A stretch of 64,000 nucleotides of DNA from Ilyonectria destructans (lineage: Eukaryota > Ascomycota > Sordariomycetes > Hypocreales > Nectriaceae), in NCBI GenBank assembly GCA_020740775.1, contig JAHEWK010000012.1, positions 2,046,001 to 2,110,000 of the forward strand, given 5' to 3'. Below, one piece after another: positions 51,656-64,000 of the stretch. How positions within the stretch are numbered: the stretch's first letter is position 1; each line of letters opens with the position of its first letter. The notes under the pieces are model-generated. The model was not told the DNA's origin. It saw nothing but the letters and a program-made list of their open reading frames with translations, and did not search any database. The position numbers and the translations under genes are program-made.

Positions 51656-51767
51656 ACCTTCCCCTTAATTTTAATTTTCTTAGCACTCACTGTTAGTGCC
51701 CACACCAAAGTTACCACCAAAGCTTAATAGCACCGAGAACCAGCAAACGTCAGACCAGCTGCCCGTC

Positions 51768-52720
51768 ATGGCCACAGAGCCAGATGTAGTGGCAGGGATG
51801 CCGAAGCGGCGGAATCCTGTTCACCAGGAGATTATCGACAGAGGGACTCCGATTATTCTGAGCTCCCCGACCCCATGCCAGCCCGCTTAAAAGAGGGCCC
51901 GATATATACAGCTAACGCCGATTGCAAGGCTGGATCTGCTGCGTATGACGGGAAGGTCCTAGAGGGCTACAGATATACATACCGGACTGGATACCTCAAT
52001 CTATACCTACGTAAATACTATAACAGACTTGCTAACCCAGGTTCTTGGAGAATAAGATAGACGTCTTAATACTATACAAACAGTCCTTAAGCTTATTACC
52101 AGCTCCCTGAACAATATTACCGCTACCTATAATTACAACCTGAAAGGCTATGCCGAGAAGATTATTATACTTTTTATAAACTTTCTTAAAGCTATAATCC
52201 TCGAATTAAATAATAACTCAGATGCCCTGGCCCCAGCCCCTAATAGGAAAACCTGGGCCTAAATAGCCCAGCTGACTTATACGATACAGCTAATACAGAC
52301 GATATAAGAGCTATCCCGGAAGAAAGCTTAGAATACTGAGGACCTCCGTGTCTTTACATGGATTCCAGATGAATACCGAGACAAGATAAAGGCATATACG
52401 AACTTTGCCCTATAATATATAATCTGCAAATAACTAAGCATCCTAATTGCTAATATCCCGGACGTATATCATATTGCAACCGGACTGGCAATTCAACCTA
52501 AGAACCAGGTAACTAAAGCTAAGATCCTAGTAAAAAAGAACCTTATAGGCAGATACCTAAAAGCTACAAAACTTAAAATACCAGAAACCTGGTATATATA
52601 TACAGTCGCCCACTGCTCAAAATAGATTTCTAACTATACAGGAGGAGACCCAATTGCTATAGAAATACTTATTCTAGATAAAATCTATATACAGACTAAG
52701 ACTAAGCCTAAGAGTGCCTG
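51768..52720 (+). pseudogene. LINE-beta ORF1, 5' part
   Basis: ATG 51768 starts ATEPDVVAGMPKRRNPVHQE with an early in-frame TAA at about 51888. In other frames come EKIIILFINFLKAIILELNN, a block ending NRKTWA (about 52250), WIPDEYRDKIKAYTNFAL, ILIANIPDVYHIATGLAIQP, KATKLKIPETWYIYTVAHC and IQTKTKPKSACV at the element B junction. This is the T-W-A-x-I-A / P-E-Y-R-x-K-x-x-A-Y-T / A-T-G-x-A-I-x-P pattern of ORF1 proteins of Tad1-like LINEs, which bind the element RNA. Confidence 0.7.
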
Positions 52721-53130
52721 TGTTACGACCCATATACACCTCAGGTAGGTGGCAGGCAGTTGGGACTGGCAGTATTCTAGTACCTACAATTTTCAACCAA
52801 CTAAAACTGGATTGCAGGATTACCTTTACGATCCTACGATCCTGGATTGCTGGATTACTTATACGATCTAACGATCCATTTAAGTATATAGATAATAGAG
52901 TAGTGTATATTCCCAATAAGCAGCTACTCAGCTATTAATATAACTTAGTTACCTTAATTACCTTAACTCACTATATATTACTGTACTTAACTATTACTAG
53001 ATGTAATATTACCCAGTAAGTAACGCCCTAATCTATCTGCTAATATAAATCTATAGTTTATCTACTAGCAATCTATCTCTTACCTACTCTATACTATATA
53101 TATAGTAGCTTAGAGAATATAACTATTATA
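52721..53130 (+). repeat. 5' LTR of element B
   Basis: 410 bp, TGTTACGACC to ACTATTATA (TTACA changed to TTATA). Its first half (52721-52940) is nearly free of RIP while the second half is mutated. Confidence 0.9.
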
Positions 53131-53199
53131 TATTAATAGCTCTTATTTAGAAAGGTTACTTATATTAACTATTAAGTAATATCTTATACTGTTAAGATA

Positions 53200-54240
53200 T
53201 CTAGAATTAACTAAACTCTTACTACTCTAAGTAATATATCTATACTACCAGCTTATATAGCTCCAGCGAATAATATTAATATAGCAGCTAAAGTTAAGCA
53301 GCTATATAATCTAGTCTGCATTCTATAGCAGTAAGTATAGAATATACTAGTACTAGTTACTAGAAATACTAAATACAACTTAGGAGAAGTAATAAAATTA
53401 CTATTACTAAAGAAGTTTAATAGGACGCCTAGTAATATTATACTCTTTATTACCAGAATAAAAGGATACTTCTAATAGTACTTATAATAGTTAGTATCTA
53501 CAGAATTATAACTGCTATTTATAAGCAATTTAATATCCAGTAATATAAAGAATTAATTTAAATCTATCCTTAAAGATTTCCTTAATAATAATAAGGCCAA
53601 TTAGAACTAAAATATAGTTAATCTATTTATAGATTAGGAAAACTTTAAAGTAGCCCTTAAAGATATATTTAGAATAGTTAATAAAGAAAGGCAGGCAGCT
53701 ATAAAAATTTATATACTTAAATAAATCCACTCTGCTGCTGCCTATACTATTACACTCTAATAAATTGCCTTTAAATTAAACTAGAAGGATAAGGTACTTA
53801 TAGAAATATTCTATTAAGAATTAAAGGATAAGGTTAAGGATAAGCTCTATAAAGCTAACTGACTTAATACCCTTACAGAATATATTACTATAGCCGTTAA
53901 AATCGACGAATAATAGTATAAAAGATATAGGGAGAAGGCTATAATATACTAAAGAGGTTAGGATACTCTATATAATCCCTACTACCCCAACTAATAAGGG
54001 AATAGTAGAGGATAGAGAGGTAGCTAATAGGGTAACTCTTGTGGAAATACCTCTTAGGGGATACATACTGAACCTATAGAACTTAGAGCTATATAGAGGC
54101 AGCCCTAAGATAAGAAGGATATTATATACTATAACTGCAATAAAAAGGGATACTTTATATAAGAATACTATAAGCCTAAAAAAGAATAATAATTCCAACT
54201 TATACCTACTGAATAGTAATTACTGAATACTATCTAGAGA
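53200..54240 (+). pseudogene. Element B gag with zinc knuckle
   Basis: Same order as in element A: a capsid region (DIFRIVNKERQAAIKIYILK) and a knuckle at about 54125-54190 reading YYNCNKKGYFIQEYYKPKK, in which the first Cys, the His and the last Cys are all Tyr. Stops are TAG/TAA. It is more decayed than element A gag. Confidence 0.68.
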
Positions 54241-55900
54241 TAGAAAGAAATAGAAATAGCAGTATAAATACAAACTATCGCTATAATATAAGGTATATAT
54301 AAGCACTCTAGCTCAAGCTGGCCTATATATCTACCCAGCTAAAAGTAATACTTATCTTAAGAAGAAGCAGAAGCACTATACCTAGAAGAACCTACCTTAA
54401 GAATAAATAAGTAGGAAAAACAGACAGAGTAGATACTGATACTAGAACTACTAACAGTCTAACTATCAGCAGAGATATTAAGAATAATAGCTATAGTATA
54501 ATAAGAAAAGCAACTAGGAACCTATTAAAGAGGAATACTAGAAGTACTGAATACCCAGAATAACATCTCTAACAGACAGCTAGAAGATTATAACACTCAG
54601 ATAGACTAATAATAGATAATAGGTACTATACTGAATGAAAATAATAAATACTATAATATTAGGAATAAATATCCTAACCCCAGCGATAAAGAAAGACTAA
54701 ACTTCTATACAGAGGAATATATACCTAGCACCCCAGAAGAAACCAGCTAAATAGTAATAGAAAAACTATAGTAGGATAAAGCTATACTTAATAAATAAGG
54801 CAACTAACAATAGAAAAATAAGGAAGCTATATACTAATAACTTATAAGGGAATAATAAAATACCAAATAATATAAATCTATCTACCTTTATATAATAATA
54901 AGATATAAAGTAAGAGACTATATAGTAGAATCTAAAAGAGAGTTTAGGGATAACCCTATTCTCCACCCCAGTATAGAAGGATATAATTAGATCTTATAGA
55001 TTTTATACTACTATCTATAATACTACTACTACTTAAAGGATAAATAGACTTATAACTATTACCCCCTAAGGCTACTAGAAATTCCTATTACCTAACTATA
55101 TATAAAGTATAATATAGAGTACTATAAAAATACTAATAGATACCCTAAGTACTATATTATTATTCTAGAAGCTAAGATAATTAGATTTCTATAACAGTAT
55201 ATATAAGGATTATAGAACTCTTAGGATTGCTAGCATTAAGAATGCCAAATCTATATAAAAACTAAGGTATACCTCTAGCACTAAGTGCAGGAAGAATAGA
55301 GATATTTCCTATAAGAATGGAAATACTTCTAATTAGGGAAACCCAGATATAATAAATTATCTGATAATAATATCTAATAAAGGGAAATAGAGAAATAGCT
55401 AGGGATAACTAGATAACTCCTACTCCAGAAAGAAAACCCCATAACTAATTAAGGGAAGAAACCTACTGTAATATTAAATAAACCAAATAACTATAGGAAA
55501 TATAAAATAAGGAAAAGTTCTCTCTATATATAAAGAACCAAGAAAAAATATACTTCTATCCCTATATCTAATAATATCTATAAAGAAATATTCATAATAG
55601 ATTATATCACTAAGGGATACATAAAGTATATCCAGAAAGAAAAAATTATCTATAAATATATATATAAGATATATAAAGATAGATTTAACTTCCCCCGATA
55701 AACCGGCAGACAGGCTGAAGATTAAGAATAATATAAGGTAATTTAAATATAGATAAAAAACCACACTCACCCTCTATAATAGAGTAATAAATAGGCTAAA
55801 AGCTAGAAGAAGTAGAACTCCCAGTAAGAGCTCTATATACTACAGAAAGTATATAAATAGATTGCTTGAAAATCCAGATATAAATTAAGGGATACTAGTA
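54241..55900 (+). pseudogene. Element B region between nucleocapsid and protease
   Basis: Counterpart of 20401-21950 in element A, colinear over its length (for example NENNKYYNIRNKYPNPSDKE here and a near-identical segment there). No domain is recognised. Conservation between the copies shows it belongs to the element and is not a later insertion. Confidence 0.5.
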
Positions 55901-58900
55901 TACCGCACTAGTAGATAGCAGTATAGAACTTAACTACCTTTACCTAAGAATAATAAATAAGTTAGAGCTACTATAGAAGAATAAATTAAATCTATATTGA
56001 ATATAGAACCTTAAAGGAATAAGTTTTAATTATAATAATAGATATATTACTAGGGAGATTAATTACCTTAAAGTTTTTATAAATAAATATAATAAAGGTA
56101 TCTCTTTTAATATTATCCCCTTAGTATAATATAATTTAGTTCTAGGCTATCTATAGCTGCAATAAGTAAACCTACTAATTAATTAGAGGACTAGCTAAAT
56201 AACCTTTAATAATATTAATAATTATTCCTTCTATAAATAGAATTCAGATAATAATATAAGATCTCAAACTTCAACTAATAATAGCACTAGTAAAGTAATA
56301 TATAATAATATAATAGATACTTTACTACCCTAAGGCACTAGATATAAATATTATAATACCCAAAATAATAAGATATACTGTACTATTATATAAGTATAAG
56401 TATAATTTACTAAGCTTAATAAAGAATTATAAAAAATAAAGAAATATAAGGAAGCAGATAATAGGCTTAAGAATATACCTTCTGCTTACTGTATTTATAA
56501 GAAACTATTTACTGAAGAAATAAAAATAGATTTACCCCAGTATAATTAATAGGACTATAAGATAGTACTTAAAGATAGAATTACAGCTAAGTTCTATAAG
56601 ATTTATAACCTCAATAAAGTTTAACTCTATATATTAAAAGAATACCTTAAAGATATATTAAAAAAAGGATTTATTAGGATATTAAAGTCCTCTATAGAAT
56701 ACCCAATTATATTTATCCTAAAGAAAAATAGAAAGCTACAGTTAGTTATAGATTACTAATAGCTTAATAATATTACTATTAAGAACTAAATACTATTACT
56801 ACTTATTAACAAACTAAAGGATTAATTATATAATAAGAAGTAATTTATAGCTCTTAATCTTAAAGGAGCTTATAACCTTATCTATATTAAATCAGGAGAT
56901 AAATAGAAGACTGCTTTCCATATAAAATATAGACTTTTTGAATATCTAGTTATACCTTTTAGACTTACTAATACACCAGTAACCTTCTAATAAATAATTA
57001 CCAATATACTACAGAAATATCTCAACATCTTTATTATATATTACCTTAATAATATCCTTATTTTCTTTAATATAGAAGAAGAATATACAGAATATATCTA
57101 TATAATACTTAAAAAACTACAGAATATAAACCTTCTTATTAAACTAAAGAAAAGTAAGTTCTATATAGATAAAGTGAACTTCCTTAAATATACTATCTGT
57201 CTAAATAAAATCCATATAAATTAAAAGAAAATTAAAGCTATTAAAGATTGGCTAAAATCTATAATAGTTAAAGAAGTATAGAGCTTCTTAGGATTTACTA
57301 ACTACTACTGAAAGTTTATTTATAATTTTAGAAGTATTAGATATACTCTTATAGAACTTATAAAGAAAGGAGTAAATTTCAGATGGAATACTAAAGTACA
57401 GAAGGCTTTTAATAACATTAAAAAGGCAATTCTCAGCAAACCAGTCTTAATTATATTTAACCCCAATAAAGAAGTTAAGCTAGAAATAGACTCCTCTAAT
57501 TTCAGTCTGAAATCTTAAATAGGATAGAGAGATATTAATAGGAAATTACACCTAATTGCCTTCTATTTATATAAACTCTATAGAGTAAAGCTTAACTACC
57601 CTATCTATAATAAAGAATTCCTTATAATAGTTAACTTATTTAAAGAATTCCAATACTACCTCTTAGGAAGTAAGTATAAGATTAAAGTCTATACTGACTA
57701 TAAGAATATCTTATATTTTATAACTACTTAAGAGCTTAGTAGCAGGTAACTCCACTATATAGAATACCTATTGGAATTTAACTATATTATTATCTATAAG
57801 AAAAAATTAAAAAATAGCAGAGTAGATACTATTAGCTGATAATCTAACTTTAATATTGATATTACTAAGGAAAATAAATAACTTCTTAAGCTGACTCCAG
57901 AAGGACATCTTAAGTAGAGATATATTGCCAATATCCATAAGTATAAGGAAAAATAGCATAATATAAATAAAATACCCAGCAAAGAATAGCAGATAAAAAT
58001 CCATAAGAAACACTTATTCTATAATAATAATAATAAAGTATTTTCTAATAAATTTAACTATAACTATAGGATACTAATATACTATAAATAGGTATTTATA
58101 CCTTAGAGACTAATATCTAGTTTTCTAAAGGATAGAATAGAATACTACTAAAGTAAGAGGCTTATAAAAAGCCAAGCCTACAAAAGATTTCATTATAACT
58201 ATATAATACCCAAAAATAACAACTACCTACAGACAGTATACCCAGAGTGTAATAAGAAACTTAGAATAGTATATAAAGACCTACTAAAAACCCCAAATAA
58301 GGAATAGCAAAATAAGATATAATAGTACTATTATTATAAGAATAATAATAATACTATCTACCCCTATAAATATAACTACTAATATAGAATACCTACCTAT
58401 AAGAAATAAGCCTTTATACCCCCAGAATATATACCTAAATTCAGCAGGGAATATATAAAGAACTACTAGAAATAAGGACTTATATTTAACTAAGTATATA
58501 TTAGGTTTTATTGGAGATTTATTATTAACCCAGTAGATTTTAGATAATATAATACCTATAAAGAAAGAGAAATAGAACCTTAATAGCCCCTAGAACTAAC
58601 AAAGAAAGTATAATTCGTAAATAAGCTTAATAGAAGAATACTCACAGCAATATATATAGTAAAACCAAATAACCCACTACTAAAAGAAATCCAGAAGTAT
58701 AATAATATACTACCTAAGGAAGAATAAATAGAATAATTATAGGTTCCTAAAGAACTATAATAACAATTAGTATAGAAAGTTTATAAATACTCTATATATA
58801 GATACTAGGGTATTAATAGAACTCTTAAGAGGCTTAAGATAATATACTTATTCCCCTAAATAAAGAAAGCTATCTTAGATACTATTAAAGAATATAATCT

Positions 58901-60010
58901 ATATAAAAAGTTAAAATTACTATAATATAAGCCTTATAGACAGTTATAACTACTACTAGTAGTATAATAACCTTAGGAATCTATTACTATAGACTATATT
59001 ATTAAGCTCCTACTATCTGAAGATCTAATAACTAGAGTACTCTATAATAATATATTCGTTATTATAGATAGACTTATAAAATTCTTATACTTTCTACCCT
59101 ACTAAGAGTCTACTAATATAGAATAACTTTCTTATATATTTTTAAGAAATATCGTCAGTATATATAGATTGCTAATAGAGATTATCTCTAATAGGGGAAT
59201 AATATTTATATCTAAGTTCTAATAAGAACTAATAGCTTAAATAGAATTAAACTATAAGCTTATAATAGCTTGAAGACTATAAGTGGATAGCTAAATAGAA
59301 AGACTTAACTAAATAGTTAAATAGTACCTACAGTACTATATTAACTATAAGTAGGATAATTAGGTTTAGAAGCTGCCTATAGTATAACTAGCCTACAATA
59401 TATCCACCTTAGGAATAATAAAGCTTACACCAGCTTATACTAACTTTAGATTTACCCCTAATGCCTATAGGTTATTATAAGAAGAACCCTTAAATATAAA
59501 GGCAATCCTCAGTACCAACTAACTATAATAGCTATATAAAGAAATACAAATAGAACTGGAGTTTATATACAAATAAATAAAAAAACATTACAATAAGAAA
59601 AGATTAAAGGGACTAATCTTCCAGAAGGGAGATATAGTCTATCTTACAATAAAAAACATTACAACAAAAAGGCCAAATAACAAATTGGACTTTAAATTTA
59701 TTAGATCTTATAAAATTTTGGAAAAAATCTTAGAAAATAACTACAAACTGAACTTACTACTGAAGGTTAAGCTCCATTTAATCTTTTATATTTTATTACT
59801 TAAATTAGCAGTAGATACTATTTATATTAAAATATAAGATAATAATTAAGAAATAGAAGTTAAGAATAACTAGAAATTTATAATTAAAATAATCCTTAAT
59901 ATAAAAAGAGAAAATAATAAAATAAAATATCTTATAAGATAGAAAAACTGCAATCTATTAAAAGATATATAGGAACCCTATAAATACCTTATATATTATT
60001 AAGCTAAATT
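55901..60010 (+). pseudogene. Element B pol: PR, RT, RNase H, integrase, chromodomain
   Basis: Protease YTALVDSSIELNYLYL at about 55900; RT at about 56590-57250 with FILKKNRKLQLVIDYQQLNN and YYLNNILIFFN (YLDD to YLNN); RNase H around 57470-57840 (LEIDSSNF, VYTDYKNI); integrase around 58780-59560 (SITIDYIIKLL, ISNRGIIFISKF). A chromodomain trace is at about 59870-60010 (IKIILNIKRENNKIKYLIR). All are the degraded equivalents of element A, with stops mainly TAG/TAA. Confidence 0.82.
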
Positions 60011-60084
60011 AAAAGACTTCCTTAAATAAAGAAGCAGCCCGGAAAATACATATTAGAATAGATTTTAAGAATAACACCCAGAAA

Positions 60085-60595
60085 TCACAAAGGACTCTCA
60101 CCAGCAACACTAGAACCCAATAGAGACGAATCAAATAGCACACCCAATATAGAGGACCAATTCAGTATATCCACAGCACCAGCAGCCTGCACCTCCCTAA
60201 CAGCCTGTTACTCCTTAAGAATAGCAGACTCCTAAGAATACACCCTATCGATATTATCTAATTCCCAGATCCCTTAAATAAATAAATTAGAATTACACTC
60301 CTTTAATACTTTCTTTTATTTATAAAGATATACTAAATAGGCTAATATCTCAGTTAAGATACTCTTAGCCTTCTCAATATCCAGATCGACCTTTCGCTAA
60401 GCCTTTATATTTTTAGTTACTACTGGAATTAGTATAAGAAAAATAATAGAGCATATAAAACCACTTATAAAAGCTAGCAATATTGGAACTATTATAAGAA
60501 CAACCCAAGCTTATATATTTACCGCACTGTAAGGATTTCTTAAATATACAGTAAACTAACTGCTTCTTAAAACAGTAGGAATAAGGTATAATTTC
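60085..60595 (-). pseudogene. Minus-strand coiled-coil/membrane ORF of element B, frameshifted
   Basis: Counterpart of 26235-26745. The start region (YSYCFKKQLVYCIFKKSLQC, GKYISLG) and the helical part (KVDLDIEKAE) are recognisable, but one extra base at about 60450 shifts the frame in the membrane segment, and further changes give stops. The 3' third (60085-60240) is strikingly GC-normal. Confidence 0.5.
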
Positions 60596-60781
60596 ATAAC
60601 CCTTAGAGGTAATAACTTATATAAGAATAGAATATTACTCAGTCTTAATAGATTTAGAAATACAACCTAATATAACAATCAGCAGAATATTTATAGGTCT
60701 AGGTTAGATATATATATAAAAATTAGGGGAATAGTCTTATAATAGGCCTTAAGGATAAGGACTAATAGAGGGGAGATATTA

Positions 60782-61191
60782 TATTACAACCTATATACAC
60801 CTCAAGTAGGTAGCAGGCAGTTAGAACTAGCAGTATTTTAATACCTATAATTTTCAACTAACTAAAACTGAATTATAGAATTACCTTTACGATCCTACAA
60901 TCCTGGATTGCTAGATTACTTATACAATCTAACAATCTATCTAAGTATATAGATAATAGAGTAGTATATATTCCCAATAAGTAGCTACTTAGCTATCAAT
61001 ATAACTTAGTTACCTTAATTACCTTAACTCACTATGCATTACTGTATTTAACTATTACCAGATATAATATTACCCAGTAAGTAACGCCCTAATCTATCTG
61101 CTAATATAAACCTACGGTTTATCCACTAGCAATCTATCTCTTACCTACCCTATACTATGTATACAGTAGCTTAGAGAATACGACTGTTACA
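60782..61191 (+). repeat. 3' LTR of element B
   Basis: 410 bp, TATTACAACC to CTGTTACA, preceded by the purine tract AGAGGGGAGA and followed by GCCTG. Confidence 0.9.
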
Positions 61192-61196
61192 GCCTG

Positions 61197-61950
61197 GCTC
61201 TTAAGATATATACCCAATCCTATAATAAATCCTAAATAAGATACCCAGATATAGATTATATTATTCCTATAACCTATTAAGCTCTTCCAGCTTTTTAATT
61301 TCAGCAGCCTGATAAGAATAATTAAGAAGAAGTTTATGCCGAAGTAATACAGCTCTAGATACCAGGGATATTATACCAACTGTTTCTACGGAAGGAACCC
61401 TTAATACGGATACTGTAAAGAGATAGCTATAAAAGATAAGCTCTATACAGAACTCTGTAACAAGCCAGCTAAATATGCTAACTGCTATAGGCTAGCGCCA
61501 GCAGACTATAAAAGCTACCCTACTAAACCTATTAGAAAGAATAGCAGGCTGTAGAGGCCTATAAAGAAAAAACTAGTAGCAATCTAACGCCTTAGATATA
61601 AGCAATACCAGGCAAAGAACCTTTCTATAACTACTAAGAGCAAAGAGAGCACTAATAATATAACAAGTAATAGCAAGAATACTGCTAGCGAATATAGCAA
61701 TACTACAATTCCAGACCTGCCAGTAGAAAAGATAGAAGAGGCTGAGGATACTACAGATAAAAATATAAACTTCGGGCTATTTAATAACAAAGAGAACAAG
61801 CCTCTAATACAAGAGATAAGATATAGAGGGGCCAGTTAAATAAGAAAGTCAATAACCTACACCAGCAACCCCTATATATACCTAGAAAATAACAAGGCGG
61901 CTTAGAACAGGCCGGCGCCAAGACCTCCAGACAGCAAAAACCCCCTGAAT
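61197..61950 (+). pseudogene. LINE-beta ORF1, 3' part with degraded zinc knuckles
   Basis: Continues from 52720 after the GCCTG duplication. The frame reads FNFSSLIRIIKKKF, then RYQGYYTNCFYGRNPQYGYC and LCNKPAKYANCYRLAPADYK, degraded Cys/His knuckles with several Cys and His now Tyr. A basic tail with RPIKKKLVAI follows, then a Ser/Asn/Thr-rich end. This is the nucleic-acid-binding C-terminus of a Tad1-type ORF1 protein. Confidence 0.68.
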
Positions 61951-64000
61951 ATTACACAGGGAAACGTCAGGAAAGGGTCCGCGTAATATATAGTATTCCT
62001 GTATCTATACTGGGCGTAGAAAGCAGATATTATTCTTATTTAAGAGCCCTAGGTCTCGATTGATGAGAAATGCAAAATTAATATACACCCAGGATATAAT
62101 ATATACATCCCAGTTAACAGCTTGGGCACTATAGAAGACCGACTGCGGGTTATAATATATATCTGGAAGGGCAGCAGGATATATATCCAATAACTGAAGC
62201 ACTAGTAGTTAAGGGATCTTCTAGCTATCGAAGCGGATAGTATTACTATTATTAATATCTACAAACTAGATAGAGCCAGGCCTCGAGCCCTATAGCTTTT
62301 ATATAACTTCACTCCCCTACTAAACTGTATTATAGGCAGAGACTTTAATTTATACTATAAACTGTAGGAACTGGGCGTAACTACGTATAATAACAGTAAT
62401 AGTATTGCTAATTGGGCTGAATCTAATAGACTGGTATTTATTGGGGAGACCGGCGTATCTATATCCCAGGCTGGATATATTATCGATCTGACCTTCTTAG
62501 ATATTCTATTTATATTAGCGAGAGTTACAGATAACCTCCTGGTAGTAAAAGACTACTTGGCTATTTTAATTATAGTCCCCTGATAATATATTTTACGCTC
62601 TCCCTGGACTAAAGTTTTTATCCCTGATAAGAAGCTTGAGACCTTTATAGGCCTAGTCAGCCTAGGGATAACAGACCTACCTAATATACCGGCGAATGCA
62701 ACGCCAGAGGAGATAGACTGATATATAGAATGCATTCTTAAAGCTCTAGTAGCTGCGCTCGAGATAGCCGGGATAAAGCCGAGTAATAAAGGATATAACA
62801 CTCTATAGTAGACTGAGAAATGCCAGCAAGCTCTAGTAAGGCTCAGGCGGGCAAAATGAGATATAGGATTAGAGGAGATCTGGAAAGACTGCGAGGAATA
62901 GAGGGAGTTCCTTAGTACAGTTTGAAGAGAGAAGCTTAAATACTGGCATAAAGTTATCGACGCAGTTAACTCGGACCAGGACCTATATAAGGTAATAAAC
63001 TGGTATAAGCTGGGGCTGAATATTAAGGCTCCGGTGCTAAATATAAACGGAAAAATTATATAGGAGAATATAGTAAAGGCAGATATACTAAGGGAGATAC
63101 TACTTAAAAGAGTTATAGATAATAAGAATCTAATAGACGATCTATTTGAGGTTCCAGTTATACTAAAGGCCTAACTGCTATAGCAAGACTATATCTTACT
63201 AGAGGAGGTTATAGCAGCAATAATTAATATTAAAAGTACCTCTCTAGGTATAGATAGTATTACAGTATAGCTGCTAAAAGTAAGCTGGGAATACATCTAG
63301 AAATATATCTAATAACTCTTTAAAGCCTGTCTCTAAGCAGGCTACTACTTAATCTTACTTTAAATAGCTAAGGTTATAATATTCTGCAAGCTAGATAAGA
63401 AGAACTATATAAATCCCAGAGTATAGAGATCTATTACTCTTCTATTCTATATTAATAAAGAACTGGAGAGACTTGTTATAAGATAGATAGTAAGAATCAC
63501 CCTCTAATATATAGTAATCAGCCCTTAGCAGGCTGGTGTATTACCAACCCAGTCGGCTACTAACCTCCTTGTATATCTAGTACACGAGATTGAATATGCT
63601 CTAGAAAACGGGCTGACGGCAATAGCTGTTACCCTCGACGTAAAGGGCGCCTTCGACGCAGCTTTTAGGAGATGCCTCCAGCTCCGCTTACAGTAATAGA
63701 GCTGGCCGACGCAACTTGTATGGTTTATCGGAATATTTATGGAAAACCGAAGCGCCAGGATCAGACTGGAAGAAATAATAACCCCCGTCTACGATATTAA
63801 GTGCGGGCTTCCTCAGGGATCCTCTGTATCCCTGATTCTCTTCCTTCTCTATATTGCCGATATCTTCCTGGATAACCTAAAGCTCTACTTTAGATATATA
63901 GATGATATCGCTTTATATAGGATGAGTCTATTGCTGGAGGAAAATGCCAAACTTCTTAGCAAGGACTTAACTAGTATTATAGACTGGGGAAAGGATAATA
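61951..64000 (+). pseudogene. LINE-beta ORF2: APE endonuclease and reverse transcriptase, runs off the window
   Basis: Endonuclease: ITQGNVRKGSAQYIVFL, KADIILIQEP (catalytic Glu, after TAG read as Gln), a central region with IEADSITIINIYKLDR, CIIGRDFNL (G-D-F-N box changed to R-D-F-N) and AGYIIDLTFLDILF (I-D-L motif). A linker with EEIWKDCEE leads to RT: STSLGIDSITV (degraded G-x-D-G-I), AGVLPTQSATNLLVYLVHEI (about 63530), TLDVKGAFDA (about 63635), CGLPQGSSVSLILFLLYIAD (about 63800) and YIDDIALY (about 63897, catalytic Asp pair intact). Stops are common upstream of 63520 and rare after. Confidence 0.8.

Larger units (their letters stand above)
52721..61191 (+). mobile_element. Element B: complete chromovirus, same family as element A
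   Basis: The 8471-bp element has 410-bp LTRs (52721-53130 and 60782-61191) and a perfect target duplication GCCTG (52716-52720 and 61192-61196). Its 5' LTR starts TGTTACGACC, the least mutated of the four A/B LTRs, and its 3' LTR ends TGTTACA. The internal region follows element A almost base for base, with more C-to-T and G-to-A changes. It is inserted in ORF1 of LINE-beta, so it is younger than that LINE. Confidence 0.93.
51656..64000 (+). mobile_element. LINE-beta: Tad1-like two-ORF LINE, interrupted by element B
   Basis: The LINE occupies 51656-52720 and 61192 to the window end (it continues beyond). ORF1 is a gag-like protein split by element B exactly at its GCCTG duplication. ORF2 has an APE endonuclease and a reverse transcriptase. 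RIP is uneven: the first 250 bases of ORF1 and the last 500 bases of the window are little mutated, the rest carries many TAG/TAA stops. Two ORFs with APE endonuclease and CCHC knuckles are the plan of Tad1-clade fungal LINEs. Confidence 0.85.

Noticed and set aside
51359..51720. Arg/Gly-rich minus frame (51307-51720) and other frames over the ankyrin fragment
   Set aside because: Alternative frames of the ankyrin repeats; only the frame with T-P-L-S-x-A-A motifs is meaningful.

Overview
This window looks like an AT-rich, repeat-filled accessory region of a filamentous ascomycete genome (Pezizomycotina, probably Sordariomycetes). The evidence is two HET-domain genes, a FunK1-type kinase remnant, LaeA-like methyltransferase, VTA1 and PDI remnants, DUF6601-like membrane protein remnants, chromodomain Ty3/gypsy elements, LINEs, an hAT element and a Tc1-like element. 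The dominant signature is repeat-induced point mutation (RIP): long tracts are TpA-rich and CpA-poor, and old reading frames stay legible because their stops are mostly TAG/TAA where Gln (or Trp) is expected.

Layout. 1-2.4 kb: a Tc1-like transposase fragment joined to a RIP-damaged PDI gene, both minus strand. 2.6-4.8 kb: a VTA1 remnant split around an intact gene for a small secreted/single-pass membrane protein. 5.5-17.3 kb: AT-rich DNA with a RIP-killed LaeA-like methyltransferase (minus) interrupted by a complete 7071-bp chromovirus ('element C', 7634-14704, 245-bp LTRs, TSD CTAAG). 17.6-18.1 kb: an 11-copy, 46-bp minisatellite. 18.9-27.3 kb: chromovirus 'element A' (411-bp LTRs, TSD CCTAA/CCTAG). 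27.3-32.2 kb: AT-rich DNA with a duplicated 180-bp hairpin-ended repeat, a minisatellite and two unidentified coding islands. 32.2-39.5 kb: a normal-composition island with a DUF6601-like relic, a TPR fragment, an AT-hook ORF cut by an hAT end, an LRR-like fragment, one apparently intact HET gene (minus) and a divergent broken HET gene (plus). 39.6-43.25 kb: a zinc-finger LINE with an internal deletion. 43.25-46.7 kb: an hAT element with inverted ends. 46.7-51.66 kb: kinase, ankyrin and hypothetical remnants. 51.66-64 kb: a Tad1-like LINE (plus) interrupted by chromovirus 'element B' (52721-61191, 410-bp LTRs, TSD GCCTG), the same family as element A.

Few genes look functional: the HET gene at 35330-37916, the secreted/membrane protein at 3381-4106, and possibly some hypothetical ORFs. 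The rest is a nested record of insertion followed by RIP. The least expected structure is a minus-strand gene between the chromodomain and the 3' LTR in both chromovirus families, each lying in a patch with much less RIP than the rest of the element. In A/B it resembles a coiled-coil 'hypothetical protein' family familiar from fungal annotations; in C it is an unrelated Ala-rich/acidic protein with a probable intron. A and B also carry about 1.6 kb of unassigned coding sequence between nucleocapsid and protease.
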